A stretch of DNA of 64,000 nt from NCBI GenBank assembly GCA_934680015.1, contig CAKUSP010000004.1, positions 62,001-126,000 of the forward strand. Direction: 5' to 3'. The notes below the pieces were generated by a model, which was not told where the DNA came from, ran no database searches, and worked only from the letters and a program-made list of their open reading frames with translations. This document shows positions 16,989 through 26,479 of this stretch, piece by piece; position 1 is the stretch's first letter; every line of letters begins with the position of its first letter. This DNA comes from an uncultured Bacteroidales bacterium. GTDB taxonomy: Bacteria > Bacteroidota > Bacteroidia > Bacteroidales > UBA932. The position numbers and the translations under genes were made by a program.

Positions 16989-19363
16989 TGCATAAAAAAC
17001 ATATTAAACATAGTCTTCTTTTTATCGTCATAGGTGTGACTATGTTGATGCTTTTAGCACATACATTATTTTGCATAGTGACAATAAAAGGTAACTCCAT
17101 GTACCCTACGCTTTGCGATGGAGATAAAGTATTAGTACTTAGAACTCAAAAAGTCAAAAGAGGTGATGTCGTACTAATCAATGTTCCATCGACGATATCG
17201 GTAATAAACTCTGATAGATTAAATGTAAAAAGAATAATAGCACTTGCAGGGGACGAGGTGTATGCCCAAAATGGAGCGTGGTTGAATAATACTACAGGAA
17301 TAGAATATGCGGATACCATTATGCGTCGTGCTTTGGCCTCGGAGCCAGTAAAAGTTTTAAATGAAAAATATGGAGTTTTTACTGGCGTGTTCCCATTTGA
17401 TGATAATGCTCAAAATATAACCTCAACATCGATTAGAACTATCCCGTATTCAGGAATGAGAATACCGAAATCACCTTATTACTCGCGAGTTCTGAATTAC
17501 GAAGGCTGCAATGCTGCAAGCATTATTAATAATGATTACTGTTTTATATTAGGAGATAATCCTTTTGACTCGCGAGATAGCCGATATTATGGGCCAATTC
17601 CTATGAATGAAGTTAAAGGAAAAGTGTTATGCCACCTAAAGCGTAATGCAGATAAGGCTCTTGAAGCTGCTTTACGCTCTGCTGGAGCGAACAGAGCAGA
17701 GTTGGAAAAAGTATTGGCATATTGTAGAAATGATGAACTTAAATATAAGTCTGCTGTATTTCTGATTCGAAACATGCCAGGCCATTATTCATATATGTTA
17801 ACGGCGGAAGATGAAAAGGTTAGAGATAGATTAGCATACATATATAAGGGTTATGGCGTGATAGACGAAGATTTGAGAGAATACGCCCTAGTAGGTAGAA
17901 AAAAAGTAAGGGACATTGATGTAATTACATCCGATTATTTGATAGATAATATAAGTGAAGCAGTAAAGTCTTACATTGATAGGCCTTGGAATAGGTCGCT
18001 TCCGTTTGACGATTTTTGCAATCTTATACTACCATATCGAGTAGGTACGGAACCTCTACAGAATTGGCGAAAAGTATATAAAGAAAGATATTCATACATT
18101 CTCGATAGTCTTTACACAGGAACCGATCCTATTGAAGCCACTAATAATATATTCAAGGCTTTAGATGGGCAGCTCTTTATGTATTTTCCATCATTCCGAC
18201 TGCCAAATTTAGGACCAGAATTTTTGTTAAATAACAGAATAGGTGGCTGCCGGGAGATTTGCGATTTTACTTTGTATTTAATGAGAGCATTAGGGCTTCC
18301 AGTGGCTACTGACTTTTATAATCAGCAGAATATACATAGTTGGAATGTGATCCGAGATCTTGATGGTAAGTATGTTCAGTTCCTTTTCAATCGTTATGGT
18401 GGGAATGAGGCGGTGAGAGGAGGCAGCGATGGAAGAACAAAGGGGAAGGTCTGGAGACAAAATTTTTCTAAGCCATTTATTACTGATGTAACTACTGATT
18501 ATTTCCCTGAAAATAAGTATGCTGTCAAATGTGAAGTGGGAATGCCTGGGCGCGTGGTCGGGCTTGGAATGTTTACAAATGCGCACTGGCATTCGGTATA
18601 TGGATGTAAAAGCGCTATTAACAAAGTCACTTTTCGCAACATAGAACCTCAGACAATCTATATTGCCATGGGAAGTAAGGGAAACACTATCAGTTACCCT
18701 TTTATTCCGCATAATGATGGTACTATAACCTATTTAAAACCAGAAGCTAACAACAGAAGGAATGTAATTATAAAAAGAAAAGTCCGCATTACAAATCACC
18801 TGAAAGAAAAAATGAAGGAAGTGGATGGTACTTCCGTTTGGGGCTATAATAAAGAAAGTCAACACTTGGATTCCATAGGAACTCTATATAGTTCAATAAG
18901 TAATGATGAAATAATATATGCTGATGGGAAAGAGTATAGTCATATTATAATTAACCCCAATTCGAGTGGAAATATATGTTTAGCCGAATTGTCAATAATT
19001 GCAACAGATGGTACCAAAGTGCCGTTTACCGGAACAAATGAACTTTGCGACGATGACCCTTTGACTTACTTCAGTAGCAATGGACCAATAACTCTTTATG
19101 TTAAAAATCCAACGCGCATTGCGAAAATAATTTGGACACCGCAAAATGATGATAATTTCGTCCGGATTGGTGATTCCTATGAACTGTTCTATCAAAACGG
19201 AGAAGCTGGATGGGTCTCCCTTGGAATGCAAGAAGCCAAGTATAATTGTCTTATTTACAATAATGTCCCTGCGAATGCACTCCTATGGCTTCACGACCAT
19301 ACGCGCGGACGCGAAGAGGAGGTTTTTATTATAGACGAAAGCGGGAATCAGATTTTTTTGTAA
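16988..19363 (+). CDS. Signal peptidase I (S26) fused to a transglutaminase-like domain
   Basis: 791 aa. Residues 10-33 form a membrane anchor. GNSMYPTL holds the catalytic Ser37, KRIIALAGDEV the general-base Lys81, and ILGDNPFDSRDSRYYGPI (about 187-204) the family's GDN..DSR box, so the S26 peptidase looks active. From about 225 the protein changes to a long extracytoplasmic part with a transglutaminase-like core: GGCREICDFTLYLMRALGLP (Cys421), NIHSWNVI (His450), and an Asp at 457 or 459. The C-terminal part has beta-rich sequence. An intact Cys/His/Asp set suggests a peptidase or cross-linking activity. As the last gene of the NVEALA operon it is the likely processing enzyme for the peptides or lipoproteins. 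The fusion is one open frame with no sign of frameshift. It overlaps the convergent thioesterase gene by 16 nt. Confidence 0.85.
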   Translation: MHKKHIKHSLLFIVIGVTMLMLLAHTLFCIVTIKGNSMYPTLCDGDKVLVLRTQKVKRGDVVLINVPSTISVINSDRLNVKRIIALAGDEVYAQNGAWLNNTTGIEYADTIMRRALASEPVKVLNEKYGVFTGVFPFDDNAQNITSTSIRTIPYSGMRIPKSPYYSRVLNYEGCNAASIINNDYCFILGDNPFDSRDSRYYGPIPMNEVKGKVLCHLKRNADKALEAALRSAGANRAELEKVLAYCRNDELKYKSAVFLIRNMPGHYSYMLTAEDEKVRDRLAYIYKGYGVIDEDLREYALVGRKKVRDIDVITSDYLIDNISEAVKSYIDRPWNRSLPFDDFCNLILPYRVGTEPLQNWRKVYKERYSYILDSLYTGTDPIEATNNIFKALDGQLFMYFPSFRLPNLGPEFLLNNRIGGCREICDFTLYLMRALGLPVATDFYNQQNIHSWNVIRDLDGKYVQFLFNRYGGNEAVRGGSDGRTKGKVWRQNFSKPFITDVTTDYFPENKYAVKCEVGMPGRVVGLGMFTNAHWHSVYGCKSAINKVTFRNIEPQTIYIAMGSKGNTISYPFIPHNDGTITYLKPEANNRRNVIIKRKVRITNHLKEKMKEVDGTSVWGYNKESQHLDSIGTLYSSISNDEIIYADGKEYSHIIINPNSSGNICLAELSIIATDGTKVPFTGTNELCDDDPLTYFSSNGPITLYVKNPTRIAKIIWTPQNDDNFVRIGDSYELFYQNGEAGWVSLGMQEAKYNCLIYNNVPANALLWLHDHTRGREEEVFIIDESGNQIFL

Positions 19364-20097
19364 GTAAAACGTGCAGTAAAATGTGTAATTCCCTCGACGC
19401 GCCCCTCGAATAGAACGACAATCGAAGAGTCATCCTCCCTTACTTTGCGAAAGATATCCACTACCTCGCCACCACGGGTTTCCTTGTTAAAATTAATTTC
19501 GACAATGTGTGGAAAATTATCACGAAGTAATTCCGTAGGAAGACAATCCATGGCCCACACTATATAGCTGGTATTGTTAGCATGCCCGATAAAATCCACA
19601 TCAGAATATGTGACTTTATGACTTGCTACCTGCTCACAATCCTTTGGAACTACGATTTTCCCGGCATTCTCTACGAGTGCGCTGTCTGTGCATTGTGGAG
19701 CGATGTCGAACCACTGGGCCAATTCGTCCGTTCTAAAAAGCGAACGCGTCTGCGTATTTAGAGTTATCCATGAGCTTGTACCATTTACCAAAACGCTGCC
19801 ATCCTTATCGAGCATTTGATAATCCCTTATAAAGTATAGTCCGTTTACGCCCTTATGCCATGTACGAAATTCGACCATGTCTTTCCACATGGGGATGTTC
19901 TCGAATACTAGTTTTGTTCGGCTAACTACCCATGCCAATTTGTGCTCGGCTAAATCTTCAAATCCAAAGTGAAGCACACCTGCAGCTTCCATAGCCGCCT
20001 CTTGTGCAAGAGCCATGAAATTCGATGGGCGAAGTCTTTGTTTAAAGTCGACAAGGTAACTTGGAATTGTCAATGGGACAATGTGTTTGTTTTCCAT
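19348..20097 (-). CDS. Acyl-ACP thioesterase
   Basis: 249 aa, the usual length for bacterial FatA/FatB-like acyl-[ACP] thioesterases with a double hot-dog fold. Recognisable parts are PSNFMALAQEAAMEAAGVL, LAWVVSRTKLVFENIPMWKDMVEFRTWHKG, SSWITLNTQTRS and the second half SDVDFIGHANNTSYIVWAMD, where N-x-H-like residues match the active-site region. It hydrolyses acyl-ACP to free fatty acid in the cytoplasm. It is a single gene, convergent with the signal-peptidase fusion (16-nt overlap) and divergent from the M16 peptidase. Confidence 0.9.
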   Translation of the reverse strand: MENKHIVPLTIPSYLVDFKQRLRPSNFMALAQEAAMEAAGVLHFGFEDLAEHKLAWVVSRTKLVFENIPMWKDMVEFRTWHKGVNGLYFIRDYQMLDKDGSVLVNGTSSWITLNTQTRSLFRTDELAQWFDIAPQCTDSALVENAGKIVVPKDCEQVASHKVTYSDVDFIGHANNTSYIVWAMDCLPTELLRDNFPHIVEINFNKETRGGEVVDIFRKVREDDSSIVVLFEGRVEGITHFTARFTYKKI

Positions 20098-20245
20098 TAG
20101 TTTTTTATTTTTAAATTTCTATGTAAATTTACACAAATTTGGCAAACTTTTAGCAAAGTAAGTCATCGTTTTATATGAATACCGTCAAGACATGGGTTAT
20201 TGTTTAGTTAGTTATGATATTTAATAATTTGTGTATTATACGATT

Positions 20246-23050
20246 ATGAAAAAGTTTATTTTATCAGCAACTGCTCTTCTTTTGGGAGTAGCGCTATCTG
20301 CACAGCAGATGCCACCTATCCCTGTAGATGAAGCAGTGCGTATGGGGCAGCTTGAAAATGGGCTTACCTATTACATTAGACACAACGAAGAGCCTAAAGG
20401 GCAGGCCAATTTCTACATTGCCCAGAAGGTCGGCTCTATCCTTGAAAATGAAGATCAAAGAGGCTTGGCACACTTCCTTGAACACATGTGCTTTAATGGA
20501 ACCGAACATTTCCCAGGTAACTCTCTTATCAGTTATCTTGAATCTATAGGAGTGAAATTCGGTGAACAACTTAACGCCTACACTTCAATAGATGAGACAG
20601 TCTACAATATAGATAATGTGCCTGTTGTGAAATATCCTACAGCGATAGATTCTTGTCTTTGGATTTTGCATGATTGGGCCGGTTCTCTCCTTCTTGAGGA
20701 TGAAGAAATCGACAAGGAAAGAGGTGTTATTCATGAAGAGTGGAGAAGCCGCCAGAATGCTCAAATGAGAATGTTTGATAAGATATTACCTGTTGTTTAC
20801 CCTAATAACAAATACGGAGTCCGTATGCCGATTGGCCTAATGGAGGTAGTAGATAACTTCCCATACGAGGCTCTTCGCTCATATTATCATACATGGTATC
20901 GTCCAGATCAGCAAGGCATTGTGGTAGTAGGAGATTTCGATGTAGATGCAGTTGAAGCTAAAGTAAAGGAGATATTCTCTACACTTCCGGCAGCTCCAGC
21001 CGATGCTCCAGAAAGAGTTTATACCCAGGTAGAAGACAATCAGGATCCTATAATAGTTACAGCTACAGACAAGGAGCAGCCATATGCAATGACATACATT
21101 TTCGTTAAGCATCCTGCTATACCTAATGAGGCTAAATCTACTATGGATTACGCTCTTCTTCAATATGCTAACGACATGGTTTCCGCTATGGCCGCTGCTC
21201 GCATCAGTGAGATGACACAGGCATCTGACCCTGATTTTGTGGATGCAGCCATAATGGACGGTGATTTCTTCTTGGCTAAAACTTGTGGCGCATATACAGG
21301 TGTCGCTATATATGATGAGACTAAACTTCTTCGTGGTGTTACATCACTGTATCGCGAAATGCTGCGCATAGTACGTAATGGTTTTACCGCTACCGAGTAT
21401 GAGAGAGCACGTGCCGATTATCTAGCTTCACTTGAAAGTGCATATAATCAGAGAGAAAAGAAAAATAGCGCAAGCTATTGCTCGGAATTGGTTCGTCACT
21501 TTATTGATAATGAGCCTATACCGGGGATAGAGAATGAATATGCAATGATGTCCCAAATCGTGCCGAATATTCCTGTTGAGGTCATTAATCAGTTAGTAGC
21601 TGAAGAATTTAATATTGAGAATAACCTTGTAGTAGTGAATATGCTGCCTGAAAAGGATGGTCTCACATATCCTACCGATGACGAAATTCTCGATGCTTTG
21701 CAGGCTGTAGAAGCTGAAGATATAACTCCTTACGAGGATGAAGTAAGTGATAAGCCGCTAATTTCTAAACTTCGTAAGGCAGGAAAGGTAAAAAAGACAG
21801 AAGATTCATTATTTGGATACAAGAAACTCACACTTTCAAATGGTGTGCAGGTTTATTTGAAGTCTACTGATCTTAATAAAGACGAAGTCCTAGTACATGC
21901 ATTTAGTCAAGGCGGTTCTTCACTATATCCTGATAAAGACGCTATTACATTGACATCAATCAATGAATTAATAGAGGTAGGAGGCTTGGGTGATTTCAAT
22001 TCGACAGAACTTACAAAGGCTCTTGCAGGAAAAAAAGTGGGCACTAACCCATATATAGGAAAGACAGAGGAAGGTATTAATGGTTATTCTACACCTAAGG
22101 ATCTTGAGACCCTATTCCAGTTATATTACCTATATTTCACCAAACTTAGAACAGACGAGCAGGCTTTTGCCTCATGGAAGACTAAGACTGCAGCTACTCT
22201 TGCCAATGCTGAATCTCAGCCTATGTCAGCATTCCAGGATTCACTTGTTAATGTGGTTTACAATAACCCATTACGAATGAAGAATTTGAAATATGCTGAT
22301 ATAGATAAAGTAGACTATGCACGGGCAATGAAAATCGCTGCTGAACGCTTCTCTAATGTGGCTGATTTTACTTTTGTGGTAACAGGTAATGTAGATGAAG
22401 CTACATTGACTGAACTTGTATGCAAATATATAGGTTCACTCCCTGGCAAATCCAAGAGAGAACACTATAAGAAAATAGTGGACTTTAGAGACGGGCAGAG
22501 AACTTGCCAATTCACAAAACAGATGCAGGATCCTATGGTAATCAACTACTTCCTTTATAATGTCCCTATGGAGTATAACCTTAAGAATGATATAACCACA
22601 GATCTATTAGGTTCCACTCTTGAGTTAATTCTTCACGAGGAGATACGTGAAAAGGAAGGAGGTACTTACGGCATCAGCGCTTATGTAGGTATTAACCCAG
22701 AGCCTTTGAACAAGGCAGCTCTTCAGATTGTCTATCAGACAGACCCTGCAAGATATGAGGCGCTGAATGCACGCGTCGAGGAATTAGTTAATGAATTCAC
22801 CATAAGTGGTCCGCGCGTCGAAGATATTGCTAAGACTAAGGAAAATATGCGCAAAAATCATGAAGAGAACATTCATGAAAATAGTTATTGGGCAACCCTT
22901 ATGACTACTTATCTAAGGTATGGTGTCGATCTGTTTGATCATTACAATGAAACTCTGGATAGTGTAACTGCGGATGACATAAAAGCTGTATTGAAGCAGT
23001 TTATACAGGCCAATAACTATACTAAGATTATAATGGTTGGGGAAAAGTAA
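20246..23050 (+). CDS. M16 family zinc metallopeptidase (pitrilysin-like), exported
   Basis: About 934 aa from the ATG at 20246. This start gives a clean signal peptide (MKKFILSATALLLGVALSAQ), whereas a GTG 15 nt upstream would add MYYTI before it. The inverted zinc motif HFLEH is at about residues 76-80 (RGLAHFLEHMCFNGT), with the downstream Glu ligand in EEIDKERGVIHEEW. Two M16 halves are visible, the second starting near LTLSNGVQVYLKSTDL and lacking the zinc motif, as usual. These periplasmic enzymes degrade peptides inside a closed chamber. It is a single gene closed by a strong terminator. Confidence 0.92.
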   Translation: MKKFILSATALLLGVALSAQQMPPIPVDEAVRMGQLENGLTYYIRHNEEPKGQANFYIAQKVGSILENEDQRGLAHFLEHMCFNGTEHFPGNSLISYLESIGVKFGEQLNAYTSIDETVYNIDNVPVVKYPTAIDSCLWILHDWAGSLLLEDEEIDKERGVIHEEWRSRQNAQMRMFDKILPVVYPNNKYGVRMPIGLMEVVDNFPYEALRSYYHTWYRPDQQGIVVVGDFDVDAVEAKVKEIFSTLPAAPADAPERVYTQVEDNQDPIIVTATDKEQPYAMTYIFVKHPAIPNEAKSTMDYALLQYANDMVSAMAAARISEMTQASDPDFVDAAIMDGDFFLAKTCGAYTGVAIYDETKLLRGVTSLYREMLRIVRNGFTATEYERARADYLASLESAYNQREKKNSASYCSELVRHFIDNEPIPGIENEYAMMSQIVPNIPVEVINQLVAEEFNIENNLVVVNMLPEKDGLTYPTDDEILDALQAVEAEDITPYEDEVSDKPLISKLRKAGKVKKTEDSLFGYKKLTLSNGVQVYLKSTDLNKDEVLVHAFSQGGSSLYPDKDAITLTSINELIEVGGLGDFNSTELTKALAGKKVGTNPYIGKTEEGINGYSTPKDLETLFQLYYLYFTKLRTDEQAFASWKTKTAATLANAESQPMSAFQDSLVNVVYNNPLRMKNLKYADIDKVDYARAMKIAAERFSNVADFTFVVTGNVDEATLTELVCKYIGSLPGKSKREHYKKIVDFRDGQRTCQFTKQMQDPMVINYFLYNVPMEYNLKNDITTDLLGSTLELILHEEIREKEGGTYGISAYVGINPEPLNKAALQIVYQTDPARYEALNARVEELVNEFTISGPRVEDIAKTKENMRKNHEENIHENSYWATLMTTYLRYGVDLFDHYNETLDSVTADDIKAVLKQFIQANNYTKIIMVGEK

Positions 23051-23070
23051 ACTTTTCCATGCATTTCTAA

Positions 23071-23110
23071 AAGGGCTCACGGCTTCAAATATCCGTGAGC
23101 CCTTATTTTT
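23071..23110 (+). terminator. Rho-independent terminator after the M16 peptidase
   Basis: A 12-bp perfect stem (AAGGGCTCACGG / CCGTGAGCCCTT) with a 10-nt loop is followed by ATTTTTAT. Confidence 0.9.
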
Positions 23111-23144
23111 ATGTGGCATCTGCTGATTTGCGTAAAAAAATTAT

Positions 23145-23152
23145 TATATTTG
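23145..23152 (+). promoter_or_regulatory. Probable -7 element for the glycine cleavage operon
   Basis: TATATTTG matches TAnnTTTG and lies 28 nt before the first start codon (23181). The nearest TTTG is only 14 nt upstream, so the -33 match is poor. Confidence 0.4.
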
Positions 23153-23180
23153 CTATGATTAAAGGATTTTGGCCAGATAG

Positions 23181-23651
23181 ATGGAAGACGAAGTAAAACT
23201 ATTTCCTCTCGACCCCGAGAAAACGTATTATTCTAATGACGAATTGACCCTTGACACTGAACAAGGGCCTATTACTTATAAAATGGGTATATGGATTTGT
23301 AAAGATCCTATACGTATCCATAAAATGATTATACGAGAAAAGACGCTTAAGGTAGATGAAATGGAAGTGTTCAATCCGCTTGAGAGCAAGCTTCGTCGTG
23401 CAGATCCAGATTATTTCAAGCGATATATGGGGCTTAAATTGGTGGTTGATTTTCCTGGCTATGGCACAGGAATAATTGCAAAGATACCTTTCGAGACAGA
23501 TCCAGTAGGCTTTTACAAGTGGTGGAGAAAGGGAAAACACGAGGATAAGGTTTATCTCAGTTTGCCTAATCGTATTAAACTATTTCAAAAAGTAGCCATA
23601 ATGGAACCTAAAATAATATTGAAAAAAGATCTTGAATTAGTAAAAGGCTGA
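23181..23651 (+). CDS. Conserved hypothetical protein leading the gcv operon
   Basis: 156 aa, soluble, no signal peptide, no motif I can name. The sequence is mixed alpha/beta and rich in charged residues (MEDEVKLFPLDPEKTYYSND, KWWRKGKHEDKVYLSLPNRIKLF). It ends 6 nt before gcvT and seems to share its promoter, which would fit an accessory or unrelated passenger gene in the glycine cleavage operon. I do not recognise the family. Confidence 0.7.
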   Translation: MEDEVKLFPLDPEKTYYSNDELTLDTEQGPITYKMGIWICKDPIRIHKMIIREKTLKVDEMEVFNPLESKLRRADPDYFKRYMGLKLVVDFPGYGTGIIAKIPFETDPVGFYKWWRKGKHEDKVYLSLPNRIKLFQKVAIMEPKIILKKDLELVKG

Positions 23652-23657
23652 TAAATA

Positions 23658-24740
23658 ATGAAGAATACATGTTTACATGATGCTCACATAGCGTTGGGTG
23701 CTGTGATGAGCCCGTTCGCAGGCTTCGATATGCCAATACGTTACCCAGCAGGCATTATCTCCGAGCACAAGGCCGTCAGAGAAAAGGTGGGAGTTTTCGA
23801 TGTCTCTCACATGGGAGAGGTCTTTATCAGTGGAGCAGACGCCTTTAACTTTGTTAATCACATATTTACTAATGACATAAACGAACTGAAACCTGGGGAA
23901 ATTCTTTATGGCATGATGCTATATCCCGATGGAGGGACAGTTGATGATCTTTTGGTTTACAGAATGTTTGAACCTGATAGGTATCTTCTTGTAATTAATG
24001 CCGGGAACATAGATAAGGATGTGGATTGGATAAGATCTCACTCCGAGGGATTCGATGTTAATATTGATCACCAGAGCGATAAATGGGGACAGATAGCCGT
24101 GCAAGGACCTGATTCGGAGAGTGTTGTAAAAGAGATTCTCGGGTTTAAAAAGGCGTCGCATTTATCTTTTTATCATTTTTATGAAGAAAATGGCATTATA
24201 ATAAGCCGCACAGGCTATACAGGAGAAGACGGATTTGAGATATATGCTTCACCAGAAAGAACGGTAGATATGTGGAATACCTTAGTCAGAGCAGGAGTTC
24301 AGCCATGTGGTCTAGGGTGTAGAGATACATTGCGATTTGAGGCAGGACTTCCATTATATGGTGACGAACTTTCAGAGTATATATCACCTGTTATGGCCGG
24401 ACTATCCATTTTCTGTAAAATGGACAAACCGGATTTTATAGGGAAACAATCACTTTCACGTCAGAAAGAACAAGGAGTAGAAAGAAAACTTGTCGGCCTT
24501 GAGGTGCTGGACAGGGCTATTCCACGTGCAGGATATCCTGTCGAAAATATGGAAGGTGAAGTAGTGGGTGTAGTTACAACAGGATATCATAGCATAAGTA
24601 TAGATAAGAGTCTCGCATTTGCGATGGTGGATTCTAGTTATGCCCCGTTGGGAACTCAGTTACAGGTACGTATACGAAACAAAGTTTTCCCTGCCGTAGT
24701 TGTGAAAAAAAGATTTTACAAGACTAACTATAAGAAATAA
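23658..24740 (+). CDS. gcvT: Glycine cleavage system T protein (aminomethyltransferase)
   Basis: 360 aa, full length. It transfers the methylene group from aminomethyl-lipoyl GcvH to tetrahydrofolate and releases ammonia. GcvT motifs are clear: PFAGFDMPIRYPAGIISEHKAVREKVGVFDVSHMGE at the start, AVQGPDSESV, RTGYTGEDGFEIY (folate region) and CGLGCRDTLRFEAGLPLYG, then the C-terminal barrel with VGVVTTGYHSISIDKSLAFAMV. It is followed by gcvH (12 nt), gcvPA (11 nt) and gcvPB (1-nt overlap). Confidence 0.97.
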   Translation: MKNTCLHDAHIALGAVMSPFAGFDMPIRYPAGIISEHKAVREKVGVFDVSHMGEVFISGADAFNFVNHIFTNDINELKPGEILYGMMLYPDGGTVDDLLVYRMFEPDRYLLVINAGNIDKDVDWIRSHSEGFDVNIDHQSDKWGQIAVQGPDSESVVKEILGFKKASHLSFYHFYEENGIIISRTGYTGEDGFEIYASPERTVDMWNTLVRAGVQPCGLGCRDTLRFEAGLPLYGDELSEYISPVMAGLSIFCKMDKPDFIGKQSLSRQKEQGVERKLVGLEVLDRAIPRAGYPVENMEGEVVGVVTTGYHSISIDKSLAFAMVDSSYAPLGTQLQVRIRNKVFPAVVVKKRFYKTNYKK

Positions 24741-24752
24741 AACGAATTAATA

Positions 24753-25127
24753 ATGAGTAAGATTATTCCAGGACTCCTTTACAGCGAGTCACACGAATGG
24801 GTGAAAGTAGATGGCGGTGTTGCAATAATAGGCGTATCAGATTATGCCCAGAACGAGTTAGGGGACATTACATATGTCGATATGCCACAAAAGGGAGATG
24901 AAGTCCAAAGGGGCGCAGAATTGGGCGCACTTGAAAGTGTAAAGACAGCTGCGGATTTATATAGCCCAGTAAGTGGGACCATCATTGCCACTAACAATCA
25001 AGTAGAAGATGACCCATCCCTTATAAACACAGATCCTTATACTAACTGGATAGTTAAGGTGGAAATGTCAGATCCTAAGGAGCTTGACTCTCTGTTAAGT
25101 GCTGCGGCATACGAAAGTACATTGTAA
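24753..25127 (+). CDS. gcvH: Glycine cleavage system H protein (lipoyl carrier)
   Basis: 124 aa, normal length. The lipoyl attachment lysine is Lys64 in LGALESVKTAADLYSPVSG, preceded by the typical HEWVKVDGG and GDITYVDMPQKGDEV segments. The lipoylated arm carries the aminomethyl group from the P protein to the T protein. Confidence 0.97.
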   Translation: MSKIIPGLLYSESHEWVKVDGGVAIIGVSDYAQNELGDITYVDMPQKGDEVQRGAELGALESVKTAADLYSPVSGTIIATNNQVEDDPSLINTDPYTNWIVKVEMSDPKELDSLLSAAAYESTL

Positions 25128-25138
25128 TTTAGTTTATC

Positions 25139-26479
25139 ATGGAAGGTCATTTTGCATATTTTCCTCATACGGAATCAGATATAAAAGAGATGCTGAAGAG
25201 GGTGTCGTGCAGTTCTCTGGAAGAACTTTATGCTGACGTTCCGGAAGATTTTATATTCAAAGGGGAGTATGATCTTCCAGACGCCAAGAGTGAACAGGAA
25301 CTTCGTGTTTTTTTCGAAGAACTTGCGTCGCAGTGTCCTTCGAAAAAAATTTTTGTAGGACAAGGAGCATACGACCACTACACGCCTTCCGTAATCGAAT
25401 ATTTGTGTTCCCGCAGCGAGTTTTTAACTGCATACACTCCATATCAGTCAGAGATATCACAAGGTACTTTAAGGTATATATTTGAGTATCAAAGTATGAT
25501 TTGCGCTCTTACTGGACTGGATGTATCAAATGCTTCCCTTTATGATGGAGCCACATCTGCTGCAGAAGCGGTACGCATGTGCATAGCTTCTACAAAGGAT
25601 AAGGACACAGTTCTAGTAAGCGAAGGGCTTTGGGCCAATGTTCGCGAGACGATCGAAACTTATGCAAGATTCTCAGACATAAAGATAGTAACTATACCAT
25701 GTAATGAAGGCCAAACTTCCTATGAAGCACTATCTAATGCCCTTAATGAGCATGTGGCTGGGGTGATTGTTCCAGAAATTAATCGCTTCGGGCTTATTGA
25801 AGATCATAAAGGCTTTGCAGAACTTGTACATTCAGCAGGAGCTTTGTTTGTGGAATATTGCGACCCGAGTACATTGGCAGTTATAAAGACGCCTCAGGAG
25901 TGGGGCGCTGATATAGCAGTAGGGGATGCCCAAAGTTTAGGTATTCCACTAAATTATGGAGGCCCATACCTTGGTTTTATGGCGTGCAACACTTCACTTA
26001 TGCGAAAGATGCCAGGAAGAATAGTAGGCCAGACTCTCGATAAAAACGGGAAACGTTCATATGTTTTAACTCTTCAAGCGCGTGAACAGCATATTCGTAG
26101 GGAAAAAGCTACCTCCAATATCTGTTCTAACCAGTCACTGATGGCTCTATGGGTTACGATTTATTTGTCTTTAATGGGCCCAGAGGGTATGAAAAGGGTG
26201 AATAATCTAAGTTACGAAGGAGCACACAGTCTAAAAACCAAATTACTGGAGACAGGATTATTCGAAGATGTGTTTCCTGAAAAACCATTTATTAAGGAGT
26301 TTGTCCTAAAGCCTTTATGCGATGTGGCTGCGCTTCAGCAAACTCTATATGCGGCAGGATTTTTTGCCGGCCTTCTAACTCCTGATGGCTATCTAACTTT
26401 CTGTGTTACAGAAAAATACACATTGAACGACATAGAAGAGTTGGTAGAAGCAGTAAAATCTTTTAAATTAGGGAAATAA
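25139..26479 (+). CDS. gcvPA: Glycine dehydrogenase (decarboxylating) subunit 1
   Basis: 446 aa, matching the N-terminal half of the fused P protein. Family sequence includes [64 protein letters not shown] and [25 protein letters not shown]. This half is PLP-enzyme-like but lacks the PLP lysine; it pairs with subunit 2 to decarboxylate glycine. Its final A is the first base of the next ATG. The P protein is more often one long chain in Bacteroidales, so the split form is notable. Confidence 0.96.
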   Translation: MEGHFAYFPHTESDIKEMLKRVSCSSLEELYADVPEDFIFKGEYDLPDAKSEQELRVFFEELASQCPSKKIFVGQGAYDHYTPSVIEYLCSRSEFLTAYTPYQSEISQGTLRYIFEYQSMICALTGLDVSNASLYDGATSAAEAVRMCIASTKDKDTVLVSEGLWANVRETIETYARFSDIKIVTIPCNEGQTSYEALSNALNEHVAGVIVPEINRFGLIEDHKGFAELVHSAGALFVEYCDPSTLAVIKTPQEWGADIAVGDAQSLGIPLNYGGPYLGFMACNTSLMRKMPGRIVGQTLDKNGKRSYVLTLQAREQHIRREKATSNICSNQSLMALWVTIYLSLMGPEGMKRVNNLSYEGAHSLKTKLLETGLFEDVFPEKPFIKEFVLKPLCDVAALQQTLYAAGFFAGLLTPDGYLTFCVTEKYTLNDIEELVEAVKSFKLGK

